Assembly (NCBI GenBank): GCA_022822745.1
Contig: JAJEAO010000067.1
Coordinates: 1-61,677, forward strand
Reading direction: 5' to 3'
DNA: 61,677 bases
DNA from: Acidobacteriota bacterium
GTDB lineage: Bacteria; Acidobacteriota; Vicinamibacteria; Marinacidobacterales; Marinacidobacteraceae
Shown here: piece after piece, positions 8,610 through 18,273 of the stretch
Position numbering within the stretch: position 1 is the first letter of the stretch
Layout of the letters: each line of letters opens with the position of its first letter
Position numbers and translations under genes: made by a program
Notes under the pieces: model-generated
Databases searched by the model: none
Seen by the model: only the letters and a program-made list of their open reading frames with translations
What the model was told of the DNA's origin: nothing

Positions 8610-9052
8610 ATGGCTACGAGTTCATGTTCATCCTCGATCCGACGCTCGACGACGCGGCGTCGCTCGAGGTCGTTGACCGGGTCGAGGCGATCGTCACCGC
8701 GCAGGGAGGCCACGTCGTGAGCCTGAAGCCGTGGGAGCGGCGCCGGCTCGCCTATCCGATCGAGGGCCACAACGAGGGCCTCTACATGCTCTGCTACTTC
8801 GATGCGCCGCCGGCCGCCATCACCGGGATCCGGAGCCGCGTCCGGCTCACCGAGGGGGTGCTGCGCTTCATCGTCCTGCGCACGGATCAGGAGACCCGGG
8901 AGCGCGACCAGGCGGCGGACATCCGTCGCCGGCAGGAGCGCGCGGCGCGGGCCGCGGAACAGGCCGCCCGCAAGCAGGCGCGGGCCGAGGGCGGCGGACC
9001 GCCGCACCGGTCCTCTTCCCCCGGCCGACCCGCGGCCAAGGAGTCCCGATGA
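8606..9052 (+). CDS. rpsF: Small-subunit ribosomal protein bS6
   Basis: Binds 16S rRNA together with bS18. The 148-residue protein shows the S6 fold (MNGYEFMFILDPTLDD, then VVSLKPWERRRLAYPIEGHNEG and VLRFIVLR) and a basic, Ala-rich C-terminal tail beyond residue 100. A Shine-Dalgarno aggagg lies about 15 nt before ATG 8606. It is first in rpsF-rpsR-rplI; no ssb gene is inserted between rpsF and rpsR. Confidence 0.95.
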   Translation: MNGYEFMFILDPTLDDAASLEVVDRVEAIVTAQGGHVVSLKPWERRRLAYPIEGHNEGLYMLCYFDAPPAAITGIRSRVRLTEGVLRFIVLRTDQETRERDQAADIRRRQERAARAAEQAARKQARAEGGGPPHRSSSPGRPAAKESR

Positions 9053-9297
9053 GCGACCGTCGCCCGATGCAGCGCCGCCCGCCGCGCCGACGTTCACGGC
9101 GCCGGGTGCGCATCAACCCTCTCCTGAACGGCGTGGACCGCGTGGACTGGAAGGACGTGGACTTCCTGCGCGAGTTCCTCGGCGACCGCGCCCGCATCAC
9201 CCCCCGCCGCGTGAACCGCAGCCCGGCTCGGATCCAGCGGCGGATCCGGGTCGCGATCCAGCGCGCGCGCACGATGGCGCTCCTGCCGTACGAGTAG
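9049..9297 (+). CDS. rpsR: Small-subunit ribosomal protein bS18
   Basis: An 82-residue basic protein partnering bS6 in the 30S platform. The core VDWKDVDFLREFLGDRARITPRR followed by RIQRRIRVAIQRARTMALLPY is diagnostic. ATG 9049 overlaps the rpsF stop as ATGA, so the two are translationally coupled. The N-terminal 25 residues are almost all Arg and Pro. Confidence 0.95.
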   Translation: MSDRRPMQRRPPRRRSRRRVRINPLLNGVDRVDWKDVDFLREFLGDRARITPRRVNRSPARIQRRIRVAIQRARTMALLPYE

Positions 9298-9306
9298 GTC
9301 GGAACG

Positions 9307-9894
9307 ATGCGGCTGCTGCTGAGAGAACCCGTCGAATCGCTCGGAGAACCGGGGGACGAGGTCGTCGTCCGGGCCGGGTACGCCCGAAACTATCTCCTTC
9401 CCCGCCGCATCGCGGTTCCGGTCACGGAGGAGAACCGTCGCGACGTCCTGGCCGCCCGCCAGGCGTGGGCGGTGCGGCGGATGCGGGAGCGGGACGCCGC
9501 GCAGGCGCTCGCCGAGTCCCTGTCCGGTCGCATCCTTCGCTTCGAGCGCCGCGTGAAGACCGACAGTGACGCGCTCTACGGCTCGGTTTCGGTCCAGGAC
9601 ATCGCCCGCGAGCTGGCGGAGGCCGGGTTCGAGATTCCCCGGAACCGCATCATTCTCGGGGGGCCGATCAAGCAGGCGGGAGACGCCTCGGTGCGGTTGC
9701 GGCTCCATGTCGAGGTCGAGGTCGAACTCGCCATCGAGGTGCTGCCCATCGCGGCGGGCACCCTGGGCGTCGAGCCGGTCCCCGTCCTCCCGCCCCTGGA
9801 CCCGGATGTCGATCCGGAGGAACCGAAGGCGGCGGACGAGGAGACGGACGACGGCGACTTCGACGACTACAGGGACGACTACCGCTACTACTGA
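9307..9894 (+). CDS. rplI: Large-subunit ribosomal protein bL9
   Basis: Binds 23S rRNA near the L1 stalk. It has 195 residues against the usual 148-150. The N-domain signature (MRLLLREPVESLGEPGDEVVV, with AGYARNYLLPRRIAVPVTEEN), the long connecting helix and the C-domain (LYGSVSVQDIARELAEAGFEIPRNRI) are intact. The extra length is a strongly acidic, Tyr-rich tail (about residues 160-195, ending RDDYRYY). It starts 9 bp after rpsR. Confidence 0.95.
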   Translation: MRLLLREPVESLGEPGDEVVVRAGYARNYLLPRRIAVPVTEENRRDVLAARQAWAVRRMRERDAAQALAESLSGRILRFERRVKTDSDALYGSVSVQDIARELAEAGFEIPRNRIILGGPIKQAGDASVRLRLHVEVEVELAIEVLPIAAGTLGVEPVPVLPPLDPDVDPEEPKAADEETDDGDFDDYRDDYRYY

Positions 9895-10005
9895 AGCGCG
9901 CCCGTCCGTTCTGGCGCCGGTCCCGGACCCGTCGTGACGCGCGCTGGCGCTCGGATCGCCTTGCGCGGCCGCCCGCGGCTCGCGGTAGGGTAGGCGGTAC
10001 GCGTC

Positions 10006-11439
10006 GTGGCCAACGAAACGAAGCTGCCGCACGATCACACCGCCGAACGGGCGGTGCTCGCATCGGTGCTCGTGGACGCCGCCCAGCTCGATGCGGTCCG
10101 CACCATCCTGGAGCCGGCCGACTTCCACGACACCCGCCACCGGGGCATCTTCAAGGCGATCTGCGAGCTCGACGACCGGGACGAGGGCGCGATCGACATC
10201 GTCACGCTGATCGCCCATCTCCAGGGGGACGCGCTCCAGGCCGTGGGAGGGGCAGCCTTCCTCGTGGATCTGTTCGAAGGGACGGCGCGGTCAACGAATG
10301 CAGCCGGTTACGCGCGGGTCGTGAAGGAGCGCTCCCTGAGCAGGAGCCTCTATCGCCTGTCGCTCCGCTTCGAGAAAGAATCGCTTGAAGAGCCTCCGAT
10401 GGAGGTCCTCGAAGAGGTCCAGAAGGAACTCCTCACCCTCGGGGCGAGCCTCGAGGGCGGCCCGGTTCCGATCGGCGAAGTCGTCGGACGGGTGTTCGAG
10501 GCTGCCCAGAGCCAGCGCGAGGGCTTCCCCGGGATCCGGACCCACTTCCACGAACTCGACGACCTGATGGGCGGACTGCGGAAGTCGGATCTCATCCTCA
10601 TCGGCGCTCGCCCGGGCGAGGGCAAGACCAGCCTCGCCCTCAACATCGCGCTGGCGGCGGCGGCAGACGGCAGTGCGATCCTGTTCTTCAGCCTCGAGAT
10701 GCCGCTGCGCCAGATCGCCACCCGGCTGCTGTTTTCCCGGGCGCGCGTGGACGCCGGTCCGCTCCAGCGACCGGGAAGGATGAGTGACGGGGATATCCAG
10801 CGCCTCCGGGATACGCTGCCCGAGGTCGCGCGGATGAAGATCCATGTGGACGACTCGAACGTGACGGCGGTGGACATCCGCGCCAGGGCGCGACAGATGA
10901 AACGCGACCAGCAGGGGCTCGATCTGGTGATCGTGGACTATCTCCAGCTCATGCAGGCGACCCGGGCGGGCGAGCGGCGCTTCGACAACCGCGTTCTCGA
11001 GATCGGGGAGATCAGCCGGTCGCTGAAGCTGATGGCCAAGGATCTCGATGTGCCCGTCCTCGCCCTGTCGCAGTTGAATCGGGCGCCCGAGCAGCGGGAT
11101 TTCGCCCGTCCCCAGCTCGCCGATCTGCGCGAGTCCGGGTCGCTCGAGCAGGACGCGGACATCGTGCTGCTCATCCACAACCCGCATCGCCCCCGACGCA
11201 CCAAATCCGCCGAGGAGGAAGTCAGCGAGCCGGAATCCCCGACGCGGCGGATCATCGTGGCCAAGAACCGCAACGGTCGCACCGGAGAGGTCGAGCTGGC
11301 GTGGCTGGGTCAGTTCACGCTCTTCGACAACATCCACGCCACCAGCGACGACCTGGGAACGGACGATTTCCCTCCGGACCCGGGCGCCAACGGCTCGGGC
11401 GGCGACTACCCCGGCTTCGGGGAAGACACCGACTTCTAG
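10006..11439 (+). CDS. dnaB: Replicative DNA helicase DnaB
   Basis: A hexameric 5'-3' helicase that unwinds DNA at the replication fork. It has 477 residues. The N-terminal primase-interacting domain begins PHDHTAERAVLASVL. The RecA-like motor shows Walker A GARPGEGKTS at about residues 200-209, FFSLEM, Walker B LVIVDYLQLM and ALSQLNR, then ADLRESGSLEQDADIVLLI. The GTG start at 10006 matches family length. The C-terminal 30 residues are Gly/Asp-rich. No intein is present. It follows rplI by 111 bp, a common association. Confidence 0.95.
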   Translation: MANETKLPHDHTAERAVLASVLVDAAQLDAVRTILEPADFHDTRHRGIFKAICELDDRDEGAIDIVTLIAHLQGDALQAVGGAAFLVDLFEGTARSTNAAGYARVVKERSLSRSLYRLSLRFEKESLEEPPMEVLEEVQKELLTLGASLEGGPVPIGEVVGRVFEAAQSQREGFPGIRTHFHELDDLMGGLRKSDLILIGARPGEGKTSLALNIALAAAADGSAILFFSLEMPLRQIATRLLFSRARVDAGPLQRPGRMSDGDIQRLRDTLPEVARMKIHVDDSNVTAVDIRARARQMKRDQQGLDLVIVDYLQLMQATRAGERRFDNRVLEIGEISRSLKLMAKDLDVPVLALSQLNRAPEQRDFARPQLADLRESGSLEQDADIVLLIHNPHRPRRTKSAEEEVSEPESPTRRIIVAKNRNGRTGEVELAWLGQFTLFDNIHATSDDLGTDDFPPDPGANGSGGDYPGFGEDTDF

Positions 11440-11563
11440 GAGGGGTGGTGCCCGGTTCGCGCGCCCCGCGGCGGCAGCCGGCCGGCCGGCCCGCCTCCCC
11501 CGCCTCCGTCCCGGTCCCGTTTCGTCCCGCCCGGAACCCGCTCGCGGGATAGCGCCGGCGACC

Positions 11564-12967
11564 ATGCCCCGCTCCGCCGTCCGCAGGAAGACCCGGTTCG
11601 CCTGCTCCGCCTGCGGTCAGGACTTCGGCCGCTGGATGGGTTACTGCCCGTCGTGCGGGAGCCGGACCCCCCTCGTCGAGGAAGCGGCGCCGCGAGGGAC
11701 ATCGGCGAAGGGAGGCTGGCGCGGCTTCGCGTCGGCCGCCGGTCGCATCGCCGAGCCGGTCGCGTGGAACGATGTGGACGCCGCCGCGACCCCGAGGCGG
11801 CCTCTCGGGATCGGGGAGCTGGACCGGGTTCTGGGCGGCGGCGTCGTTCCCGGTTCGGCCGTGCTGGTCGCCGGCGAGCCGGGCGCGGGAAAGAGCACGC
11901 TCCTGCTGCAGCTCGCTGCCGCCGCCGCGAAACCCGCCGGCTCGGCCTCCGGCGTCCCGGTTCTCTATGTCAGCGGCGAGGAGTCGGAGCAGCAGATCCG
12001 GATGCGGGGCGACCGGCTCGGACTCCAGCCGGAGAGTCTGCGCCTCTACTGCGAGACCGAGATTCCCCGGATCCTCGACGCCGCGGCGAAGATCCGCCCC
12101 CGGCTTCTGATCCTCGATTCGATCCAGTGCGTCCACCTCCCCGAGGTGTCGGGCGCGCCGGGCGCGGTGGCGCAGGTCCGCGAGTCCGCCGCCGCGCTCG
12201 TCGTGTACGCCAAGTCCACCGGGACCCCGGTCTTCCTCATCGGACACGTGAACAAGGAAGGCTCGATCGCGGGTCCCCGGACGCTCGAGCATCTCGTGGA
12301 CACGGTGCTCCACTTCGAAGGGGACCGTCGTCAGCCGCATCGGCTTCTCCGGGCGGTCAAGAACCGCTTCGGGGCGGCGGGCGAACTCGGCGTCTTCGAC
12401 ATGACCGGGAAGGGCCTCGTTCCGGTGCGGAACCCTTCGCGCCTGTTCCTCGGGGGCGGCGCCCGCGCCCCCGGATCCGCGGTGGTCTGCACTCTCGAGG
12501 GCACCCGGCCGCTCCTCGCGGAGATCCAGGCGCTGCTGGCCGAGAGCCCGCTGGCCTACCCGCGGCGGGTGACCGTGGGATTCGACAGCGGCCGGCTCGC
12601 GGTGCTGCTCGCGGTGCTCGAGAGCGCGCTCGGCGCGGGTTTCGCGCGCGCGGATGTCTATGTTTCGGTGAGCGGCGGGCTCGCGGTGAACGAGCCGGCC
12701 GCGGACCTCGGTCTGCTCGCCGCGGTCGTCTCGCGGCGCCGGGGGGAGCCGGCGCCGCCGGACACCGTCTTCCTCGGAGAGGTCGGTCTCTCCGGCGAGG
12801 TTCGTCCGGTCCATCGCGCCGCCGACCGCCTTCGGGAAGCGGCGCGGCTGGGCCTTCGCCGGGCGGTCCTGAACCCCGAGGGCCTGCGGCCGGAGGAGCG
12901 CCCGGCGGCGATCGAGCTGGCGCCGGTCCGGGCGCTCGCTCCGGCGCTGGACCGGATCGCCAGATGA
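11564..12967 (+). CDS. radA: DNA repair protein RadA (RecA/Lon-like)
   Basis: Processes recombination intermediates by promoting branch migration. In 467 residues it has the N-terminal C4 zinc finger (Cys14, Cys17, Cys28, Cys31), Walker A GEPGAGKST at 104-112, Walker B LLILDSIQ, the RadA-specific KNRFG motif, and a Lon-protease-like C-domain (VSVSGGLAVNEPAADL). ATG 11564 begins the zinc-finger region. The gene end belongs to a 30-bp tandem repeat, and its TGA overlaps the first ATG of ispDF. Confidence 0.95.
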   Translation: MPRSAVRRKTRFACSACGQDFGRWMGYCPSCGSRTPLVEEAAPRGTSAKGGWRGFASAAGRIAEPVAWNDVDAAATPRRPLGIGELDRVLGGGVVPGSAVLVAGEPGAGKSTLLLQLAAAAAKPAGSASGVPVLYVSGEESEQQIRMRGDRLGLQPESLRLYCETEIPRILDAAAKIRPRLLILDSIQCVHLPEVSGAPGAVAQVRESAAALVVYAKSTGTPVFLIGHVNKEGSIAGPRTLEHLVDTVLHFEGDRRQPHRLLRAVKNRFGAAGELGVFDMTGKGLVPVRNPSRLFLGGGARAPGSAVVCTLEGTRPLLAEIQALLAESPLAYPRRVTVGFDSGRLAVLLAVLESALGAGFARADVYVSVSGGLAVNEPAADLGLLAAVVSRRRGEPAPPDTVFLGEVGLSGEVRPVHRAADRLREAARLGLRRAVLNPEGLRPEERPAAIELAPVRALAPALDRIAR

Positions 12968-13014
12968 GCGCTGGCGCCGGACCCGATCGCCGGATGAGCG
13001 CTGGCGCCGGACCG
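12955..13014 (+). repeat. Tandem 30-bp units at the radA/ispDF junction
   Basis: Units 12955-12984 and 12985-13014 differ at two positions and begin gatcgcc(a/g)gatgagcgct. Partial copies flank them: the end of radA and the sequence from 13015. Each unit contains ATGA, so the radA stop and the ispDF start codon were duplicated together. Confidence 0.9.
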
Positions 13015-14196
13015 GATCGCCGAATGCGCGCCGGGGCAGTCGTCGTCGGGGGCGGCGCCGGAACCCGCTTCGGCCGCGAGGGACCGCCGAAGCAGTTCCG
13101 GCTCCTGCGGGGAAGGCCGGTCGCGGTGCGCGCCGTGGAGGCGATGCTCGCGCATCCGGCGGTGGAGGCGGCGGTCCTGGTCCTGCCGGCCGCGGACTTC
13201 GAGCACTGGCGGGGGTTCGTGGCGCCGTACTTCGCGACCGCCCGCGTTCCAGTGCGCCTCGTGGCCGGGGGGGCGACCCGGCAGGAGTCCTCGAGGCGGG
13301 GGCTGGCGGGGCTCGAGATGGACCTGGAAGCCGGAGACGACCTGGTTCTCGTTCACGACGCCGCCCGCCCGGCGCCGTCGCTCGACCTGGTGACCCGCGT
13401 GCTGGAGGCGGCGACGACCGGCGGGGCGGCCATCCCGGCGCTCCCGGCGCGGGACACGCTGTGGGAGCTGGCGCCGGACGGAACCGTTGCCGCCGTCGTG
13501 GACCGGGACCGCACGGTCGCGGCCCAGACGCCCCAGGCGTTTCGGCGCGGCCGGCTGCGCCGCTCTCTCGACCGCGCCGCCGCTCGCGGCTTCTCCGGAA
13601 CCGACGAAGCCTCGGCGGTCCGGTTCGCCGGTCATCCGGTCCGGGTCGTCGAGGGCAGCGACGGCAACCACAAGATCACGACTCCCGCCGACCTGGCGCG
13701 GTTCGAGGGGCCTCCCGCGCCGCGCTTCGGGCACGGCTTCGACGCCCACCGCTACGGCGGGGACGGCGTGCTTCGCCTCGGTGGCGTGGAGTTTCCCGGC
13801 GCGGCCGCGCTCGAGGGCCACTCCGATGGCGACGCCCTCCTGCACGCGCTCGCCGACGCGATCCTCGGGGCGGCGGCCGCGCCGGACATCGGTTCTCTGT
13901 TCCCGTCGTCGGACCCCGGCCTCCGGGGCGCCGACAGCCGTCGCTTCGTGGCTCGGGCGGTGGAAGTCGCGGCCGCGGCGGGCCTCCGGCCGGGGCAGGC
14001 CGACCTGACCGTGATCGCCGCGCGGCCCCGCCTCGCGCCGCGCCGCGATGCGGTGCGCGGGCGGGTGGCCGAGCTGCTCGGGCTGCCGGTGGACGCGGTG
14101 GGTCTCAAGGCGACCACGACCGACGGGCTCGGCTTCACCGGGCGGGGTGAGGGGCTGGCAGCCATCGCGGTCGTGCGACTGGATCCGGCGCCGTGA
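12964..14196 (+). CDS. ispDF: Fused IspD cytidylyltransferase / IspF cyclodiphosphate synthase
   Basis: A bifunctional MEP-pathway enzyme of up to 410 residues. The IspD part (about 20-245) shows AVVVGGGAGTRFG, PPKQFRLL, LVHDAARPAPS, AQTPQAFRRG, GTDEA and SDGNHKITTPADL. The IspF part (about 255-410) shows FGHGFDAHRY, LEGHSDGDALLHALADAILGAA with the metal-binding His, and LKATTTDGLGFTGRGEG. Three in-frame ATGs at 12964, 12994 and 13024 come from the 30-bp repeat; the third is nearest the conserved fold. With ispE upstream, three of the central MEP steps are encoded here. The GTGA overlap with rlmB suggests coupling. Confidence 0.94.
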   Translation: MSAGAGPDRRMSAGAGPDRRMRAGAVVVGGGAGTRFGREGPPKQFRLLRGRPVAVRAVEAMLAHPAVEAAVLVLPAADFEHWRGFVAPYFATARVPVRLVAGGATRQESSRRGLAGLEMDLEAGDDLVLVHDAARPAPSLDLVTRVLEAATTGGAAIPALPARDTLWELAPDGTVAAVVDRDRTVAAQTPQAFRRGRLRRSLDRAAARGFSGTDEASAVRFAGHPVRVVEGSDGNHKITTPADLARFEGPPAPRFGHGFDAHRYGGDGVLRLGGVEFPGAAALEGHSDGDALLHALADAILGAAAAPDIGSLFPSSDPGLRGADSRRFVARAVEVAAAAGLRPGQADLTVIAARPRLAPRRDAVRGRVAELLGLPVDAVGLKATTTDGLGFTGRGEGLAAIAVVRLDPAP

Positions 14197-15065
14197 GACG
14201 CGGGCGCCGGAAGTCGCCGCCCTCGCGCCGGCCCACCCGGACCGCGCCGAAGGAGGCGCGTTCCCGGTCCGCGGCGTCCCCGGCGTGGGTGTTCGGGCCG
14301 ACGCGGGTCACCGAGGCGCTGGAGCGGATTCCGCGTCAGGTCCGTCGGGTGCTCCTGCGCACCGGCCGTCTCGAGCGCCGCCACCAGGTCCTGGTCCAGC
14401 TCGCCCGCGCCCGCGGGGCGCCGGTCCAGCGGGTCCCGAACGCCGATCTCGACCGTCGGCTCGGCGGCGTCCGGCATCAGGGCGTCGCCGCCGAGGTCTC
14501 GCCCGTCCGGTGGCGGACGCTCGCGGAGGCGCTCGCGGCGGAGCCGAAGCCGACGCTGTTCCTGCTCGCCGACGGCGTCGAGGATCCCCGGAACTTCGGG
14601 GCGCTGGTTCGCGTCGCCGACGGGGCCGGCGCCGACGCCGTGATCGTGCCGCGCCGGGGGGCCGCGCCCCCCTCGCCGGCGGCGGTGGCGGCCTCCTCGG
14701 GGGCCATCGCTCACGCGCGGCTGGTGCGGGTTCCGGGGTCGGCCATGGCGCTCAGGGCGCTGCGTCAGGCCGGCTTCTGGGCCGTCGGGCTGACGCCCCG
14801 GGCGCGGATCCCCTGGCACGAATTCGACTGGAGCCAGCCGGTCGTCCTGGTCGTGGGCTCGGAGGGTCGAGGCCTGCGGGCGGGGGTGTCGAAGGAATGC
14901 GACGTCCTCGTCTCGCTGCCGCAGCTCGGGGCGGCGCGGTCGCTGAACGTCTCGGTCGCCGCCGGGATCGCGCTCTACGAGGCGGTGCGGCAGCGCCCGG
15001 ATCCGGAGAGGACGGGAGCGGACGAACCGGGAGGCGCCAGGCGCGCCCGCGGGAATCGCGCTTGA
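14193..15065 (+). CDS. rlmB: 23S rRNA (guanosine-2'-O-)-methyltransferase, TrmH family
   Basis: A SPOUT-fold methyltransferase of 290 residues. An Arg/Ser-rich leader is followed by the substrate-binding domain (AWVFGPTRVTEAL, VQRVPNADLDRRLGGVRHQGVAAE) and the catalytic domain with ADGVEDPRNFGALVRVADGAG, VVGSEGRGL and SLNVSVAAGIALYEAVR. These motifs fit RlmB and its close TrmH relatives; RlmB is the best call because of the N-terminal domain. GTG 14193 overlaps the ispDF stop. It ends about 45 bp before the tRNA-Thr gene. Confidence 0.88.
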   Translation: MRRGRRKSPPSRRPTRTAPKEARSRSAASPAWVFGPTRVTEALERIPRQVRRVLLRTGRLERRHQVLVQLARARGAPVQRVPNADLDRRLGGVRHQGVAAEVSPVRWRTLAEALAAEPKPTLFLLADGVEDPRNFGALVRVADGAGADAVIVPRRGAAPPSPAAVAASSGAIAHARLVRVPGSAMALRALRQAGFWAVGLTPRARIPWHEFDWSQPVVLVVGSEGRGLRAGVSKECDVLVSLPQLGAARSLNVSVAAGIALYEAVRQRPDPERTGADEPGGARRARGNRA

Positions 15066-15091
15066 CGCAGCGTGGTCCGCTCCTCTAGAAT
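15062..15091 (+). promoter_or_regulatory. Promoter for the tRNA-tuf operon
   Basis: TTGACG (15062-15067) and TAGAAT (15086-15091) are separated by 18 bp, a good sigma-70 match. Transcription would begin close to 15098, just before tRNA-Thr at 15111. The -35 box overlaps the very end of rlmB. Confidence 0.8.
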
Positions 15092-15110
15092 CATTCGTTC
15101 GCCGGTACCT

Positions 15111-15182
15111 GCTGGCGTAGCTCAGAGGCAGAGCAGCTGATTTGTAATCAGCCGGTCAAGGGTTCGACTCCCTTCGCCAGCT
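15111..15182 (+). tRNA. tRNA-Thr (anticodon TGT)
   Basis: A 72-nt cloverleaf: acceptor GCTGGCG/CGCCAGC, anticodon arm GCTGA-TTTGTAA-TCAGC, T-arm AAGGG-TTCGACT-CCCTT, discriminator T. First of four tRNAs ahead of tuf. CCA is not encoded. Confidence 0.95.
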
Positions 15183-15365
15183 CCGGAACGGGGCGGGCGG
15201 GGCGATTCGCGCCGCTCGGGAGTGGTCGAGCCGCCACCCCCGACTCCGCTTCCGGGTCGCGCCGTCCGGTAGCGCCGAACGGCGGCAGCGTCCGCCGGAG
15301 ACTTTCGCCCCGCTTCTCCCGGCTGACGCACCGGGTGGGGGATGCGGAGCAGGACGACGAACCGA

Positions 15366-15449
15366 GGAGCGGTAGCGAAGCGGCCAAACGCAGCAGGCTG
15401 TAAACCTGCCGGCTCGATGCCTTCGGAGGTTCGAATCCTCCCCGCTCCA
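15366..15449 (+). tRNA. tRNA-Tyr (anticodon GTA)
   Basis: An 84-nt class II tRNA with a long variable arm. Acceptor GGAGCGG/CCGCTCC, anticodon arm GCAGG-CTGTAAA-CCTGC, T-arm GGAGG-TTCGAAT-CCTCC, discriminator A. It lies 183 bp after tRNA-Thr, a wide gap with no gene that I can see. Confidence 0.95.
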
Positions 15450-15595
15450 CCGCCCCGCGGTTCCCGCCCAGCCCCACCAACGCCAGACACCGACCTTTTC
15501 CCATGCTCCTTCCCCTCCCGGCTGCGCCGACGCCGTCCCCGCGGGCGGCAGCCCCCGGGCCCGTGGGGAAGGACATCCGTCCTCGTCATCGCCAT

Positions 15596-15668
15596 GCGGG
15601 AGTAGCTCAGTTGGTAGAGCATCAGCCTTCCAAGCTGAGGGTCGCGGGTTCGAGGCCCGTCTCCCGCT
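15596..15668 (+). tRNA. tRNA-Gly (anticodon TCC)
   Basis: A 73-nt cloverleaf: acceptor GCGGGAG/CTCCCGC, anticodon arm TCAGC-CTTCCAA-GCTGA, T-arm GCGGG-TTCGAGG-CCCGT, discriminator T. Confidence 0.95.
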
Positions 15669-15734
15669 CCCGCGTCGGCGGGCCGCCCGGCCTGCCTTCC
15701 GCGGGCCGGTCGGTCGCCGTCGACCGCCGCCTTC

Positions 15735-15806
<72 letters not shown>

Positions 15807-15889
15807 CCATTTTCGCCGCCATCCCCGGCTGAGACGGGGACGGTCCGACTTCCCTCCCGACTTCGCCAGACACCTCAAGGAGAATCCAG

Positions 15890-17089
<1,200 letters not shown>

Positions 17090-17149
17090 GCCCCATCCGG
17101 ACGAAGGCTTCTCCACGGACGCCGGCCGAGCCGGCAGCGAGGGTGCAAC

Positions 17150-17347
17150 ATGCCGCAGGACAAGAGGAAGAGGCAGACGATCACTCTCCGCTGTACGGTG
17201 ACGGATTGCAGATGGCCGTTCCCCGGCCGTCGACCTCGAAGCACGTACACCACGTCCAAGAACCGCACTTCGCACCCGGGACGCATGCAGTTCAGGAAGT
17301 ACTGCCGCTTCTGCCGCACCCACGTCCTCCATCGGGAGACCCGGTGA
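17150..17347 (+). CDS. rpmG: Large-subunit ribosomal protein bL33
   Basis: A 65-residue protein of the 50S E-site region. The C-terminal half is typical: STYTTSKNRTSHPGRMQFRK followed by YCRFCRTHVLHRETR. The first half is odd. Where the family has a CxxC pair directly before the NYTTTKN block, this protein has CTVTDC (four residues between the cysteines) and an extra WPFPGRRPR stretch. If zinc is bound, the site is distorted. It lies 60 bp after tuf and 35 bp before tRNA-Trp. Confidence 0.92.
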   Translation: MPQDKRKRQTITLRCTVTDCRWPFPGRRPRSTYTTSKNRTSHPGRMQFRKYCRFCRTHVLHRETR

Positions 17348-17382
17348 GCGTCGTGGGGAAGGCGCAGGCCGCGGGCGCGGGA

Positions 17383-17455
17383 AGGCCAGTAGCTCAATTG
17401 GTAGAGCACCGGTCTCCAAAACCGGGGGTTGGGGGTTCGAGCCCCTCCTGGCCTG
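17383..17455 (+). tRNA. tRNA-Trp (anticodon CCA)
   Basis: A 73-nt cloverleaf: acceptor AGGCCAG/CTGGCCT, anticodon arm CCGGT-CTCCAAA-ACCGG, T-arm GGGGG-TTCGAGC-CCCTC, discriminator G as expected for Trp. CCA follows at 17456-17458. It sits between rpmG and secE, a conserved position. Confidence 0.95.
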
Positions 17456-17489
17456 CCACGCCCCGTCCCGCCCGTGAGGAGTCGTCGAG

Positions 17490-17702
17490 ATGAGTCTGAA
17501 CGAACGCGTCGGCGCCGTGCGCGGCTTTCTGGGCGATGTGCGCGCCGAGGTGGACAAGGTGACCTGGCCGACCCGGAACGAAGTCCGCGGCACGACGATC
17601 GTCGTGCTGATCACGGTCTTCTTCTTCGGCTTCTACCTCTACGGGCTCGATGTCGTGATGTCCTACATCTCCTCGTTCGTCACGAGCCTGATCGAGGGCT
17701 GA
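17490..17702 (+). CDS. secE: Preprotein translocase subunit SecE
   Basis: A 70-residue single-span membrane protein that clamps SecY. An amphipathic N-helix with the conserved EVDKVTWPTRNEV motif is followed by one membrane segment (about residues 38-60). ATG 17490 is preceded by GAGGAG. It sits 5 bp before nusG. Confidence 0.95.
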   Translation: MSLNERVGAVRGFLGDVRAEVDKVTWPTRNEVRGTTIVVLITVFFFGFYLYGLDVVMSYISSFVTSLIEG

Positions 17703-17707
17703 CCCCG

Positions 17708-18235
17708 ATGGCGCGCGAGTGGTACATCGTCTCCACGCACTCGAAGTTCGAGGAGAGCGTGCGGGACAACCTCCGTCATCGCGCCCGGGCCTACGGCCTC
17801 TCGGAAATGATCGGCGAGATCCTCATCCCGACGGAAAAGGTCGTCGAGATGCGCGGCGGCCGGCGGGTCGTGACGACGAAGCAGGTGTATCCCGGCTACG
17901 TCCTGATCCACATGGAGATGAACCCGAACACCTGGCAGGTGGTCAAGAACACCGACAAGGTGATGGGCTTCGTCCCGCCCCACAAGCCGCAGCCGATGCC
18001 CGAGGAGGACGTCACCCGCATCCGCGCCCAGATGGAGGATGCCGCGGTCGCGCCCAAGATGCGGCAGAAGTTCCGGGCGGGCGAGTCGGTGCGCATCATC
18101 CACGGTCCGTTCAACGGGTTCCAGGGGGTCGTGGACGCGGTGGATCCGGAGCGGAGCCGCCTCAAGGTCATGGTGACGATCTTCGGTCGCTCCACGCCGG
18201 TGGAACTCGAATTCCTCGAGGTCGAAAAGACATGA
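17708..18235 (+). CDS. nusG: Transcription termination/antitermination factor NusG
   Basis: Binds RNA polymerase and links it to Rho or to ribosomal protein S10. In 175 residues, the NGN domain begins [20 protein letters not shown] and includes [12 protein letters not shown]; the C-terminal KOW domain shows [18 protein letters not shown] and EVDL-type ending [13 protein letters not shown] 17708 is the only start that gives the normal N-terminus. Its stop shares an ATGA with a 13-codon micro-frame that leads into rplK. Confidence 0.96.
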   Translation: MAREWYIVSTHSKFEESVRDNLRHRARAYGLSEMIGEILIPTEKVVEMRGGRRVVTTKQVYPGYVLIHMEMNPNTWQVVKNTDKVMGFVPPHKPQPMPEEDVTRIRAQMEDAAVAPKMRQKFRAGESVRIIHGPFNGFQGVVDAVDPERSRLKVMVTIFGRSTPVELEFLEVEKT

Positions 18236-18273
18236 GGCGCGGCGACCGCGTCCCGCAGGGAGGCTCTCGATGA
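18232..18273 (+). CDS. Possible 13-residue relay micro-ORF between nusG and rplK
   Basis: ATG 18232 overlaps the nusG stop (ATGA) and TGA 18271-18273 overlaps the rplK start (ATGA). It would encode [13 protein letters not shown], and the rplK Shine-Dalgarno (ggagg) is inside it. Coding purpose is doubtful; it may only keep ribosomes moving from nusG to rplK, or be chance. Confidence 0.25.
   Translation: MRRGDRVPQGGSR

Noticed and set aside
9961-9991. Promoter before dnaB (TTGCGC, 19 bp, TAGGGT)
   Set aside because: Both boxes deviate from consensus and the spacer is long; not strong enough to list.
11446-11552. A 35-codon frame between dnaB and radA behind an AGGAGG
   Set aside because: Pro/Arg-rich with no family; it ends 12 bp before radA without overlap, so chance is the best explanation.
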